Source: Hydrangea macrophylla
Lineage: Eukaryota; Streptophyta; Magnoliopsida; Cornales; Hydrangeaceae
Reading direction: 5' to 3'
Assembly: GCA_033977485.1 (NCBI GenBank)
Contig: CM066990.1
Location: 11,950,001-12,014,000, forward strand
DNA length: 64,000 nt
Shown here: positions 12,406 to 24,507 of the stretch, one piece after another
Numbering within the stretch: the first letter of the stretch is position 1
Layout of the letters: every line of letters starts with the position of its first letter
Notes under the pieces: model-generated
Told to the model about the DNA's origin: nothing
What the model saw: the letters and a program-made list of their open reading frames with translations, nothing else
Databases searched by the model: none
Program-made: the position numbers and the translations under genes

Positions 12406-14507
12406 TGTCGCGCATGAAGTCGAAAATTAATACATTCAAAAAGTGATATAAACTAGAGAAGGATGAGAAGTCATACCTCCAAAGCGCTACAAAATAAGGA
12501 TTAGTCCACATGCTTTAGACAAGATATATAATATCAAATAATCATTCCTAAAAATGTTTTGCTTAAAACTATCAAGTAGAAAAAGAATTGACATAACTAT
12601 GAGTTCCTTTTAACTAGTTGGAAACATAGAACCTCTATTGATATACAAGTCTCAACTAGGAGCTAATGTAATGTCCATATAGGGATGCTATAATCCCAAC
12701 TTGATCATAAGGAATCCATGGTTATGTTCAATTAGGTTCAACTAAATCTAACTTTATCCAAGAACTAGTTCTAATCATAAGCATCAACATACATGAATGA
12801 ATGCATGGACATGAACAAGAATGAGATATGAACTTATTCATTGATTTGGATCATTTAGCCTCCGGATCTCAGCTTAATTGACATTGTTTAAGACATGGTT
12901 TAAATCTTAGGACATTAGGAATCCATTAGATTAGAATTATTCAAGTTTTATCAACATAGTGGCAGAATTGCAAAAATTATAGAGAGTAGACTAGACTTTC
13001 AAAAATAAAAATAAAATACTTCCAACGGTTGGATCTTAATGATTTTTTAGTATGTTATGCCTCTGTGAATCTAGTTTCCAAGCCAAAAATAAAATCAAAG
13101 ATCCAGCAGTTGAATCTCCAGAAATAGGGAAAATACTAGATAGCACTCAGGAATCTACAACTCTCTGTCCAGAGTTTTTGTATGATTTTCTACAAATAGT
13201 AAAAAAAATCAGAAACACTTTGATCTTTTTAGGGTATCTTCCTAACACATGGAAATACCTAGAAAATTTTATTTTTGGTCATGAAAACTTCATTAAGGCT
13301 CTGATTTACTCATTTTAAAACAAGCTTACTATTCTGAAATTTTGGAAAGAGAACAACCTACTCACAAATAATAAGGTCAAACTCTCCTAAGTATAAAATT
13401 TTATCAAAAAAAACATTCTAGTGGTACATATATGGGTTATGAACATCCTCTAATTAGTCTCATCCAATTCCGATGGACCATGATTAATATAAAATCTTTG
13501 ATCACAGTTGGTTAATGGATTCACTGCACCATTGTTGAATTAGTGTTCATAATTTGAATTAATCTTGATCCACGATTCTAGAGAGAATTAAGATCAAGTA
13601 TGACTATGGTTATTCAAAACTATAAAATAATATAAAAGAGATTCATGGACTTAGCCTTAAAGATCTCCCTCATGGTCCTCATGTTGAGGATATAGTAAGA
13701 GAACTTCTAGGTCTTACTCAATCCTACGAACTTTGAATAGTTAAATTATTGAATTAAATTGATCCTACATCTAATTTCTCTCTCAAACATATGATCCTTG
13801 AGGAATATAGATTTAATTCTCCTCCCAAATTAATGGTCCTTGGAGATTGTATATGATCAAAACATATGTGAGCCTCATAGAATATGGAAGCAAATCTATT
13901 AGACCCAATTTAGAGGACTCAAGCCATGGACCAAGACTTAAACCCAACAACTAACATATGAATATAACCATGACCCAACCTTAATCTCCTCATTAAACCA
14001 TAGATTATAGGAGACTAAGAGATCAACCCCAAAGAAATCTCATGAGATATTAAAGATCCCATATATTTCCAAAGGAAGAATTAACAAGAATGAAATAAAA
14101 TCAAAGTTTATAAATCTCCTCATGAACTAGTTTTTTGTTTGAAACCCAAGGCTAATTTAAATCAAAACCAATGAACAATTATGAAATTCAATCACAAATT
14201 CTATGTGGTGTGTGATGAAATGGGATAAGAAGAGAGGTTTTGAAAATGTGCAAAGACCCTAGAACTATGAATTTGTGATTGAATTAGCCTAGTTCTCTAC
14301 AAGATTGGGAGGTTACCTCTTATAACCTCAGGGAATGCTTAGTTGTTGGATGAAGATCTTCCAAATTCTTCAATTTGTTCTTCAAATTCTTCAAAATTGT
14401 CTTCAAGAACTCCTTGTTTTTCTCTCAATTCTCTCTCTAAATTCAATGTATGTATCAATGGAGGATGGTGGAAGAAGAAGATCTTCTCTAATGTAGGTGA
14501 AAACCTC

Positions 14508-14515
14508 CTTATATA
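14508..14515 (-). promoter_or_regulatory. TATA box of LTR H
   Basis: The minus strand reads CTATATAAGG, about 625 bp from the LTR start. The downstream leader is TCTTC- and GAGAGA-rich, which supports minus-strand transcription. Confidence 0.6.
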
Positions 14516-14611
14516 GACCTTTCTCATATGGTTAATCGGGTAAATTCGGATGGAGACCCATGTGCAAAGATTTCTTCTAGAACATGTGAGAAAAACAGAC
14601 TGTTATATCAT

Positions 14612-14690
14612 GCGGCACTCGAAGAGTTGGCTGTGGCACTCAGTGAATGCTGGCATGGCACTCGCTAAGTGCCGCCAGCTTTATTGCGTG
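14612..14690. repeat. GGCACT/AGTGCC palindromic cluster in LTR H
   Basis: Four GGCACTC or TGCCGC units in alternating orientation, including GGCACTCAGTGAATGC and GGCACTCGCTAAGTGCC. It lies about 100 bp 5' of the minus-strand TATA box. Confidence 0.7.
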
Positions 14691-15597
14691 CCGCGACTAA
14701 CTGAATCCCCTTTCTTTTTTTTGTTTTCAAAATATGTATTTACTAAATACTAATATACTTTAGGAAACTATACTAATATGCTAATATACTTTATATACTA
14801 TACTAATATACTAAGATACTAGCATATACTTAATAGATTATACATATACATATTTTCTTCTTTTCTTTCCTTCTTTTTTTCTATCAAAATTGTTATATAC
14901 GTACATATATACTTTAATTTTGAAATTAATTTTCAAGTTGTCTCTCTCACATGTTCTCGGGTTTTTTCGAACACCCAATTCTCCTCTTTTCTCCTTATTT
15001 TTGAAAAGTTAGTTTGAAGAATCTTCGAAGGGCTTGAATTCTTGAGAAAATCTTCAAATTTCACCGGTCGTTATCATCATCGGTCTTCAAAGGTAATCAA
15101 ACCTGGATTGAACGGTTGGTCAAAATTGGAGTGTCTACAGTTTGCCCCTCTTCGACAGAGCTTGTAAAGCAACGCCTATCACAAGTGAATGTCGAAGCCT
15201 ATGTGAAAGACAAGCCTTTGACCAAGCTGTCGAATCCAGGTAAAAACAAAAGTGCGTTGCAAAAATAGGCGTATAGATGATCAGGTGCTGGTCGTGCTCA
15301 ATGTTGAGCTGCCTACGTATCCTTACGGGAATCAGACCAGAATGTAGTTCGGGCAAAGGATCAAACACACATAATCACAAATAAGCATATGGATGAATGC
15401 ACCTATCCTATCGTGATGCTCGTGCTCAAGCAAATTCATGCTCTATGTTCTCGGGTTAAATGACTTAGCACAATGTTGTCCCTTTTAGTAGAAAAATGCG
15501 TCTTATGCCTTAAAATTTTCCTATACCGATGACGTCCTATCCTGGAAAGTCGTGACTATCATTTTCATGAGTTATTTAATTGAATTTGAATAATGAT

Positions 15598-16160
15598 CGA
15601 CTGAGATGCACTTTGCGTCTTATACTACGGTGCCGAGTCTGGAAATATGCTGAAAGTCTGAGCTGCGCTTTGCTTCTTATACTCCAGTGTTTTTCGAGAA
15701 TCATCTGATCGATTGAGATGCGCTTTATGTCTTATACTCTGGTGCCGAATCAGGAAGTATGCTAAAAGACTGAGATGCGCTTTGCGTCCTATACTCCGGT
15801 GTCTTTTGAGAATCATCTGATCGACTGAGATGCGCTTTGCGTCTTATACTCCACTGTCTTTTAAGAATCATCTGATCGATTGAGATGCACTTTGCATCTT
15901 ATACTCCAGTGCCGATTCAGGAAGTAAGCTGAAAGACTGCGATGCGCTTTGCGTCTTATACTCCAGTATCTTTTGAGAATCATCTGATTGACTGAGATGC
16001 GCTTTGCGTCTTATACTCCAGTGCCGAATTAGGAAGTATACTGAAAGACTGAGATGCGCTTTGCGTCTTATACTCCGGTGTCTTTTGAGAATCATCTGAT
16101 CGACTGAGATGCGCTTGGGGTCTTATACTCCGGTGCCGAATCAGGAGCCGGGAATTATGG
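15598..16160. repeat. 56-bp tandem repeat, about 10 copies
   Basis: The unit carries GAGATGCGCTTTGCGTC then TTATACTCC. Two unit types alternate: one continues GTCTTTTGAGAATCATCTG, the other GCCGAATCAGGAAGTA. The real period is therefore a 112-bp dimer. The array lies just inside the polypurine tract of LTR H, in the 3' untranslated part of the element, where plant Tat/Ogre elements are known to carry variable tandem arrays. Confidence 0.88.
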
Positions 16161-16195
16161 GCTCATCTCAACCTCGTAGCAAAGGTAATGCTGGC

Positions 16196-17360
16196 TTAAT
16201 CCTATTTCAAGATTCGTTAGATTCATCCTCAAATTAATTTCTTGAGTCAAAAAATACTCAGAATTGACTTTAATTCTCTTTCTAAGATTGGGAGTCAATT
16301 TGACTCGAATCAATTTCCAAAGATCAGGAGTCAATATGCTTAAATCAAATCAATTCTTTTCAAGAATCAAGAGTCAATTTGACTCAAATCAAATCAATTT
16401 TCAAAAATCAAGAGTCAATCTGACTAAAATCAAATCAATTTTCAAGGATCAAGAGTCAATTTGACTCAAATCAAATCAATTTATTTCAAGAATCAGGAAT
16501 CAATTTTCACTCAAATCAAATCAATTTTAAAAAATCAGGAGTCAATTTGACTCAAATCAAATCAATTTTGAAAAATCAAGAGTCAACTTGACCCAAATCA
16601 AATCAATTTTCTAAAATCAGGAGTCAATTTGACTCATATCAAATCAATTTTCAAAAATCAGGAGTCAATTTGACTCAAATCAAATCAATTTTCAAGGATC
16701 AGGAGTCAATTTGGCTCAAATCAAATCAATTTTTTCAAAAATTGGGAGTCAATTTTGACTCAAATCAAATCAATTCTCAAAAATCAGGAGTCAATTTGAC
16801 TTAAATCAAATCAATTTTCAAAAATCAAGAGTCAATTTGACGCAATTCAAACAATTTTCTAAAATCAGGAGTCAATTTGACTCAAATCAAATCAATTTTC
16901 AAGGATCAAGAGTCCATTTGACCCAAATCCAATCAATTTTCTAACATCAGGAGTCAATTTGACTCAAATCAAATCAATTTTTTTCAAGAATTGGGAGTCA
17001 GTTTGACTAAAATCAAATCAATTTTCTAAAATCAGGAGTCAATTTGACTCAAATCAAATAAATTTTCTAAAATCAAGAGTCAATTTGACTCAAATAAAAT
17101 CAATTTTCAAAAATCAGGAGTCAATTTTACCCAAATCAAATCAATTTTCTAAAATCGGGAGTCAATTTAACTCAAATGAAATTAAATTTTTTTTTCAAGA
17201 ATCGGGAGTTAATTTTACTCAAATCAAATCAATTTTATAAAATCAGGAGTCAATTTGACTCAAATCAAATCAATTTTCTAAAATCAGGAGTCAATTTGAC
17301 TCAAATCAAAAATCAAGAGTCAATTTGACTCAAATTAAATCAATTTTTAAAGAAGTCAAT
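16196..17360. repeat. 40-bp tandem repeat, about 25-30 copies
   Basis: The unit is roughly AGGAGTCAATTTGACTC, then AAATCAAATC, then AATTTTCAAAAATC. Most units contain the perfect 15-bp palindrome GAGTCAA-T-TTGACTC. Copies differ by a few bases and short A/T indels. Towards 17350 the array decays into single-copy sequence. Confidence 0.92.
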
Positions 17361-17717
17361 CAGATTCTGATTTAATTCCATTTTCAAGAAAATCCAGAGT
17401 CAGTCTGGCTCCAATTTATTCAATTTCCGAAATCAAGGGTCTATCATACTCTGATTTGTTTGATTTTCCAAAATTCGGAGGCAATTAGGTTCAAATTTGA
17501 TTTCATTCGCCAGAACTGGGAGTTTCAACATGATTTCTCACAATCAGGGGCCAATTTTTACTTCATGAAAGAGCTTAAGAACTTCCTTTTCAAATCTCGG
17601 GGGTTCTTTCGAAACGAGGGAAAATCTCGAGGGTCAGTTAAGCAAAATTCGATGGTTCCTATCGTAAATATAGAAAATTTGGAGGGAGGGGCCACCCATC
17701 ACACGCAGTGGCCCTCG

Positions 17718-17820
17718 ATGATGCCCGTTGGCACTCAGTGAGTGCCGGCTGGCACTCGCCAAAGTGTCGTACGACACTCACCAAGTGCCGGTGACCCTCT
17801 AGCAACTGCCGGTTTGACTG
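17718..17820. repeat. GGCACT/AGTGCC cluster upstream of the captured mobile-domain gene
   Basis: Contains GGCACTCAGTGAGTGCC, a near-perfect palindrome, then three more inverted units. It directly precedes a CT-rich leader with a GT splice donor near 17941. Confidence 0.75.
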
Positions 17821-20800
17821 GCAATGTTTTAAAAACAAAATTTTCTTTTCATTCTCATTCTCTCCTTCTTCTTCATTCGGATTTTCTCTCCAAAACTCTC
17901 TCCTATTTGGTTTTCCACTCAAGAACCCACTCAAACAAAGGTATGTTTACTCTTTCTTATCAACACGATTGCATTTTTCTTGTTTGAATGATTGAAAGCT
18001 CTGTTAGTTTACATATTTATTTGTGTTTCTCCCCAAATTTCTTTGAATAGTGATTCTCCTCTTTTTTCTTGTAGATTCTACAATGGCTAGTGGTTCGGGG
18101 TCTCATGGTCCTTCTCGAAAGAAGTATAAGCCTACTCCCGGCCACAACTCATCATTTTTACTTACCGACCCCCGGGGAGCACCTATCGGCGAGAGCTTTC
18201 CAACGATTGGTACACTCTCACACTTCTCTTGATAATGAATGCAATGCAATGTGATACATGATGCATGTATGAATTTATTATTGATTTTGTGCACTTGTGA
18301 TATCCCCAAATTATCATTATGCCCCTTGATTAATTTCCCATTATTATGATCATGTGCAAAATAATTGAAATTGTAGTCTTGCCTACTTTTGTTTGAGGCC
18401 TTATCGATTTCCAGCCGAAACCATGCCCAAGAATTTTATATATAAAAAAACTATCTATCAATGAATTCCGAATTTCATGATCACGGAGTCCCTAGGGCTC
18501 AAGATGCTACCTTTTAAAACCATGGACCGCTAAGACTCAGAACTTTTTTTTATTCAAAACATCGAAGCCGCTAAGGCCCGAAAAGCTTATCATTTCTTTT
18601 CTCTTGAGATATTGAAATTGACAAGGCTCAAAGGATTTTTAATTTTCGAATTCACAGAGTTACTACGACTCTAAAAAGAATTATTGTATACTTTTCTGCA
18701 AAAACCATGGAATCACTAGGGTTCAAAAAAAAAATTCTCTTCATTTTTTTAAAAGAAAAGAATCACTAAGACTCCAAAGATTCTTATTATTATTATATAT
18801 CATATTTTCAAAACCACAGAGTCGATAGGACTCAAGAGAATCTCACATTCACAGGATCACAATGTCACTAAGACTTAAAAAAAGGATTTGACACTCTACA
18901 AGATCATGGAGTTCCTAAGACTTGAAAGAATTTCATATTTACAACTCTCAGAGTCACTAGGACTTGAAAGAATCCCTCATTCATCGTAACTTAGGGGCCT
19001 CGTTATTATTATTATCATCATTTATTATTTTCTTACTTTCTTTCTTTATACCTTTTTACTTTTCCTTCATCCTTATGCACATTTATTTTGGTCCTTCTGC
19101 AGATGCTAAAGACAGCTCTTCAAGGTCATGGGACCTTGGCCCATGGTCGCAGGTGGTACGAGGAGCTTTCCAAGCAGGTTAGAAATAGGATCACTACCGC
19201 GGGTTTTGGGCTATCATTGCTGCTTTTGGAGAAAAGCTCAAATGATATGACCCAGATTCAAGCTTTGGCGAAGAGGTGGTGGGACACTACAAACACCTTC
19301 CACCTGCCATTTGGGGAAATGAACATGACTCCTCTAGATTGTGCCATGATTACCGGCATCCCATTCGGTGGCCTTCCCGTGGCTCGCTATGACGATCTCC
19401 CGAGCCGAAATAAGGAGATTATCGACCTTCTTGGAGCTCATCTTGGAGAATTCATCGTCCCAGCGAAGTGGTTCTTGAACACTTTCGGAGGTCAGGATTT
19501 TACCGATGATCAGATGATCAGAGCCTTCATCATGTATGTGTTGGGTTGCTCTCTCACGAGTAACAGAGGAGATCGAATTAATTTTGGGTACCTGGCTTTA
19601 TTGGAGGACATCGATCGCATTCTCTAGTACAACTGGGGAGGGGCAGGATTATCCACTCTCTATAGCCACATGAACGACGTCTCCCGGGGTAACTTGCCCT
19701 CTATAGGCGGGTTTTGGAGAGCCTGGTAGGTCAAACCTTCTTCTATCATTATTGTCTTTTATTATTTTTGTTCATTTGAAATCCTTTCTGGTTAAATTTC
19801 AAAAGTTGGAACTCAAACTTTTAATGCTTGTCTTTACAGGTATGGTCCCACGAGTACCTCCGCATAAGGACCCCCAGAACTCGAGCAGATGAGGCCGCCA
19901 TTATACCACAGGGTGAAATGGGGGAAAGAGGTGATGGGCAGGAAATTGGGGGCCCGCAACTTTGTTGGCTACAGAATTTTTCTCACCAACCTGCAGGATA
20001 TGCATGTGGTGTGGAATCCTTGGGTAGAGGCCCTCCCAAAGGCTAGTGCAGAGCTCCAAACTGCTTTGGGTCTTTCCAGGTTGAGGATATTGATGGTTGG
20101 GGATGTATGCCAGGAATGGTATGTTAGGGAGAGGGTGACTAGGTAGTCCCTTGCTGGTCCTGCCTTTTATGTGCCGAGGGCCCCCTGCTACTATGAGGAG
20201 CACAGAGACTCTAGACCATGAGGATCTTGTTGCTTCTCTAGGCGGGGAGAATATTGTAAATCATTTGGATGGCCCAGACGGCTATGCAACTTACCGACTG
20301 AACTCACTCATGCGAAACTTTCCCCTTATGGACGTCACTCGGGTACTTGGCTTACCCTCCCCTTTTGTGCTTTCAAAGGTTTAATTTCATAATGATGCTT
20401 TCTATGACTGAAATAATTTCTTTTGTAGCCCGTTCCCAGAGCAGCTGACCCTCCAGCTCTCCCACAATGGAACTAGAATGTTCCCACGATTTACATGGGT
20501 TAAGAGTCTCAGTACCAGCTGACCCCATATACTCAGGGTGTGCCGATTATCCGTTTGCAATATGATACATTGCTGAGAGACTATGCCGAGGAGGGACTAT
20601 CGTATGCTCACACAGTTCAACATTGGATCCATGGTCGCGAGTAGAGGATAAGCTTCACTGCCCCCCTTTTTTATTCATATCCTCTCATACCTTTTGCTTA
20701 TTCAAATGCTTCAACACTGATACTTGAATTCTCCTCCCCTCCTTCCTTTTTTAGGATGACAGAGCGAGGGCTAATGCAGAGCTTCAGGCCAGAGCTTTGG

Positions 20801-21540
20801 TACATCACTTGGCTGTACCTATTTTCCATGCGACTGTATCAAACATTTAGAAAGTGTCTGTTTATGTTTTTATGAGAATGAATTCGAGTATTGAAAAGAA
20901 TTTCATCCTTACTAATTATTTATTTAAACTTCACAAAGTAAGTCCGAAGACTCAAAAGAATATCTAATTCACAAACTTGGACCAGAGGCGAGGAATTTTA
21001 TTCTTATAAACTTTAAATCAAAGAATCTCAACAAGAATTTACATGTTACTCAATTGAATGAAAACTTCAAAAGAACTTTATTTCCTTTTTTTTTGTTATT
21101 TCTTTTTTTGCAGGAGGACGAACTCAATGCTATGAGGAGGCAATTACAAGAGTTCCAAATGGGTCAAGGAGGCGGTCCTCATGGAGGTGTTGGGGGCAGT
21201 GGCCAAGTTGGTGATGGAGGCGATGTTGGTAATGGAGGAGTTGGAGGAAGCTAGGCAACCCCACAGGAGCCCAGGAGGAACCCTCGTCATCGACGAAGAT
21301 GATCCATCTCTCTCATTTCCTCTTAACGTCCCTGCGAGGACAAAACTTTTAAACTTTTTCTTTTATGGATTTCATTTAGGCAGACAGATAGTATTCATGC
21401 ATAGCAGCCTGCGAGCCAAATTTAAACTTTGTTTTATGCTTATGATTGATCACAATCTCGGTATTAGATCTGTTTACCTGGCTAACTCGAAAAGAAGTGA
21501 ATGCTTAGTTACTTATTGATGAACTGTACAAAAGAACCGG
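17821..21540 (+). pseudogene. Captured plant mobile domain (PMD) gene
   Basis: PMD proteins (MAIN/MAIL family, PF10536) are plant nuclear proteins often found inside transposons. A leader ends at a likely donor (AAAG|GTATGT, 17940). An acceptor near 18074 precedes ATG 18083, a short N-terminal exon (M-A-S-G-S-G-S-H) ending near 18210. A 0.9-kb intron then leads to acceptor 19101-19102. The exon from 19103 holds the PMD core, with P-F-G-E-M-N-M-T-P-L-D, A-K-W-F-L-N-T-F and L-Y-S-H-M-N-D. A TAG interrupts it at 19625. Exon 4 (from 19840) and pieces to about 20384 carry P-W-V-E-A-L-P and V-G-D-V-C-Q-E-W-Y with another TAG at 20144. A coiled-coil/glycine-rich tail lies near 21113-21255. Splice positions after 19725 are uncertain. 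Confidence 0.65.
18480..18980. repeat. Decayed tandem repeat in the PMD intron
   Basis: About ten units of 40-60 bp share CA-GAGTCACTA-GGACT-AAA-GAAT in varied form. A stray unit occurs near 20935. It looks like an old, AT-diluted minisatellite. Confidence 0.55.
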
Positions 21541-21644
21541 TGCTTGAATGCTCAAATGATTAATCTTGGTTAGTTTTCATGCAGGTTTTTGGGCTGATTA
21601 AAGTTGCAAATTGTACCATGAACCAATTTAACTCTGGACGGCAC

Positions 21645-21735
21645 TTAGTGAGGCTGACCGGTACTCACAAAATGCCGCGCGGCACTCAGTAACTGCCGGC
21701 CGGCACTTAGCTTTTTTATTGAGTGCCGGTTAGTC
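21645..21735. repeat. GGCACT/AGTGCC cluster upstream of the second captured gene
   Basis: Contains CGGCACTTAGTGAGG, GCGCGGCACTCAG, GCCGGCCGGCACTTAG and GAGTGCCGG. It lies about 110 bp before the ATG at 21847. Confidence 0.7.
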
Positions 21736-21846
21736 CCTTTTTCCTTAATAAAGTGCCATTTTGCTCATTTTGTGCTTATTTGAAATTTCCAAGGCTTCTT
21801 TTCCTCCTTATCACTTGGTTCTTCATCCCGTATTCATTCTCATCTC

Positions 21847-22910
21847 TGATGGCTCCCGTTGATTCTAAAATTCTATACCCATGAATGGACTCTCTCTCAG
21901 GTATCGACCGACTCAACTTCGAGTCCCATAGATTGACGGACCTCTTTGTTTTTCGCCATATGGCTCTTTACGAGCACTTACTTCGAGCCGCTATCAGATG
22001 CTGGGACCCCTCTCTACATGTCTTCTAGTTCGGTCATGAGGAAATTCGTCCACTTTTTGAAGAATTTAGCGCCATTCTCCATACCAATCCTTTTTTGATT
22101 TGATTGTCCCTCAGATACAGGCAAGGTACGTCCAAGATCTAGCGGCTCATCTTCATGTTTGTCAGGGTGCTACTAGATCTTTTGTTTGTGACCGGCACAT
22201 TGATTTTGATCATCTCATCTCTTTCGTCTATGCTCCCGTCGGAAATCCGGATGACGGGGGCTATCAGGTCAGCAAACGCAATGTTCTTTCCATAACTATG
22301 CTTTCTCACTTCCTATTCCAGTCCTCCCTGACATCCTTATCCCCATTGTTCGTGGTCTCCGAGAGATGAAGAGCGCAGTCATGTTAGTTCTTGGGGAGAC
22401 TCTATTGGGTCTTGACCACGCTCATGCTACTAGGGCCATGCTTTCTTCCAGGGCGTACCATGTTCTTCAGGTTTGGCTTTTGGAGCATTTAAGTCTGTTC
22501 ATTCATCCTTCTTATCCTGGGAGGCAGATCCCTTATGACCGTTTAGAGGTTCATCACCCATTTCATTCTGCTGATGGTTGGTTCTCTTGGCTCCAGAGCC
22601 TTTATTATGAGGATATCTGCTGAGTCTGCCCACGATGGACTTACTGTTCCGTTATTGTACGGATCCTGGGGTTTGGTTACCAAACTTGCATGCTACCACT
22701 TTTTATATCCCAGGCTCGGTGGTTAGCTAGTTCGGGTTGCTTCAAGATGTTCCAAATGCTATTTCTATAGATTTTTTGAGGAGCTCCACCTTACACCCTT
22801 CTACCATAAGGCTCTTTGCCGAGGCTTGGCATGATAGAGTGTTTGCTCTCTTCCGGAGGGTTCCTGCTTCCATCGTTCCCACTGCCGAGTATCTTTTTGA
22901 GATTTAGACT
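21847..22910 (+). pseudogene. Captured DUF7745-like gene relic
   Basis: Pieces in different frames resemble the plant transposon-associated domain now called DUF7745, whose function is unknown. L-T-D-L-F-V-F-R-H-M-A-L-Y lies near 21930, then F-G-H-E-E-I-R-P-L-F-E-E-F near 22030. The stretch 22366-22623 has L-V-L-G-E-T-L-L-G-L-D and L-Q-V-W-L-L-E-H-L. The first ATG (21847) runs into a stop after eleven codons, and further stops and shifts follow, so no intact protein is made. It shares strand and promoter-type palindromes with the PMD gene just before it. Confidence 0.5.
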
Positions 22911-23214
22911 TATGTCAGAAGATAGCTTTATGACTATACAAACACAAGTAAAAAGAAGAGAAAAGCACACAAGATTCCACTTTCAAAAATATTTGATAAA
23001 TCCTGCTTACTCTTACCGGGCTTTATTTGAATCATGTGATGCATTTTAATTTTAAAAAAAAATTTCCTTGTATTTAGAAAATGTCCTAATCATGTTAAAT
23101 CGTAGTTTGCACTTTTCCAAAAAAAAATTCAGGTTATGAAAATCTTTCCTCTTAATGTCTCTTTTGACTTTTATTAATTTGCTTTGAGTTTTGCTTTAGA
23201 GCTTTAATCATTCT
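22911..23214. other. No gene; junction zone
   Basis: AT-rich sequence with nothing I recognise. Somewhere here the Tat-like element ends and Gypsy A begins; the first base shared with element B is at about 23215 (CTCTCGGGAACCCCC). Confidence 0.4.
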
Positions 23215-23881
23215 ATAGACTCTCTCGGGAACCCCCGTTCGGTTAATCTGCTATAGTATACCCCCAGACTGAAAGAAGTGACAAAACCGAAAAAAGAAGA
23301 AATCCCAGGCTTACAAAAGAAGAAGAGAATAAAGAACTGAAGACAGAAAGGAAGGACTTACAAAATTTAGCACAGAAAAGGACTCGGGAACCTTGCTCGG
23401 GAATCTTGGTTGCTCTCAAACTGCTCGGTAAATTTTATCAGTTGGTAGCAAGAACTGAAGAAATGAGCCAAGCGTTCCTTATATAGAAGTAGCAGATGGT
23501 CCAGATCAATCAGATCCAACGGCTCAGGATTTTTCCCGCCAAGAACCGTCAGACAGCTATCACCTCGGGCACGTGAAGGGTCGCCTCAAAATACGCACAC
23601 ATTAAATGAGTGATGTGACGGTCCGGTTATCACGCAACTGTTTGGTTACATCCAAACTAACTCTACTGGATCCTGACCAGGCCAATTACTCCCTGACATA
23701 TGGCAATACCCACACCCGAGCTCCTATCTATACCGGTCGGTTACCCCGCCGGGTGAACTGGAGTGTGGGTCCCATCCTGAGTAGCTTTCCCGGACCACAT
23801 TCGGACAGTTTCCAAGAAGCTACTGATTTTTGAATCCTCACCCGATGACGCATCCAATCAGTTCCGAAAATAGGGGGCAGC
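23215..23881 (+). mobile_element. Gypsy A: 3' internal region, truncated
   Basis: Closely matches 56077-56781 of element B, except for about 45 bp missing near 23325. It includes the minus-strand TATA box that drives B's antisense gene (here near 23484-23494) and the polypurine tract AAAATAGGGGGCAG before the LTR. The antisense gene itself is absent upstream. Confidence 0.8.
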
Positions 23882-24507
23882 TGATATGTCCAAAATAATC
23901 TAGCCATGAAGACAGTACCACGTCACCAAGAGGTGTCGGTCATTCCGGTAAGAGCGCCTCCCGTGGGGCCAAGCATTCCCGAGGTGTTCATTCAGACCAT
24001 GCGGTTCGAACCAGCAGACCGGGCATGAAGGTCGCGGCATCCCGTGATTCCAACCTGTCCAGCAGTTTCCTAAATTAACTACAAGTCTGCGAAAGGGAAT
24101 ATGACAGTTTCCTAAACCACTTAGGAAACTCTCCTAAAATCATGCAAATCTATTGTGATTAGATTAGACTTCCTAATCCTATCATCTTACCATGTAATGG
24201 TGAACTCTTGCATCTATAAAAGAGCCCACCTACCCTATTTACAGGGATCCAATTATAATCCGAAAATTATTCTCTAGCTAACAAGCATTCAACAGAGAAC
24301 TCACCATCATACACATATACCCGACCGGTATTACTGGTAGTGCCGCCTATCCTTGTTGGCTCACCAGGCCCGCCGGTGATCTGCTAGTGAGAGCGCACAG
24401 ACGCAACCGTGGACGTAGGTCACCTCGTTAACGAGACCAAACCACATACAAACTGTTCTTGTCTCTTTCTCTCTCTAATCCTTTCTTACCAATTCTAGGC
24501 ATCAGCA
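23882..24507 (+). mobile_element. Gypsy A 3' LTR, 626 bp
   Basis: TGATATGTCC...CATCAGCA, the same length as both LTRs of B and over 90 % alike by eye. It sits inside the 5' LTR of element C: the next bases, GTATA, match C's other LTR (GTAAA at 31184-31188). GTATA is therefore the likely TSD. The left TSD and 5' LTR are not visible. Confidence 0.9.

Larger units (their letters stand above)
4785..15139 (-). mobile_element. Tat/Ogre-like LTR (H), minus strand, split by a LINE
   Basis: The LTR starts at 15139 (minus TGTAGACACTCC) and appears to end at about 4785. Removing the 7.17-kb LINE plus one TSD copy leaves about 3.2 kb, a normal size for long Tat/Ogre LTRs. On its upstream side (plus 15140-15155) is a purine-rich tract, GAAGAGGGGCAAAC on the minus strand, as expected before a 3' LTR. 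Its TATA box is near 14512. The parts 12406-14500 and 4785-5216 are AT-rich and hold no convincing gene. The family name is inference from the start motif, the PPT, the PBS-like end and the adjoining tandem arrays. Confidence 0.5.

Noticed and set aside
13052..13318. 88-codon plus-strand ORF in LTR H
   Set aside because: No motif, no homology I recognise, AT-rich LTR context on the wrong strand for that LTR.
15598..17360. Regular repeats that might be taken for a CRISPR array
   Set aside because: Units are directly adjacent without unique spacers, the host is a plant, and no cas-like gene is present. They are tandem arrays of a retroelement.
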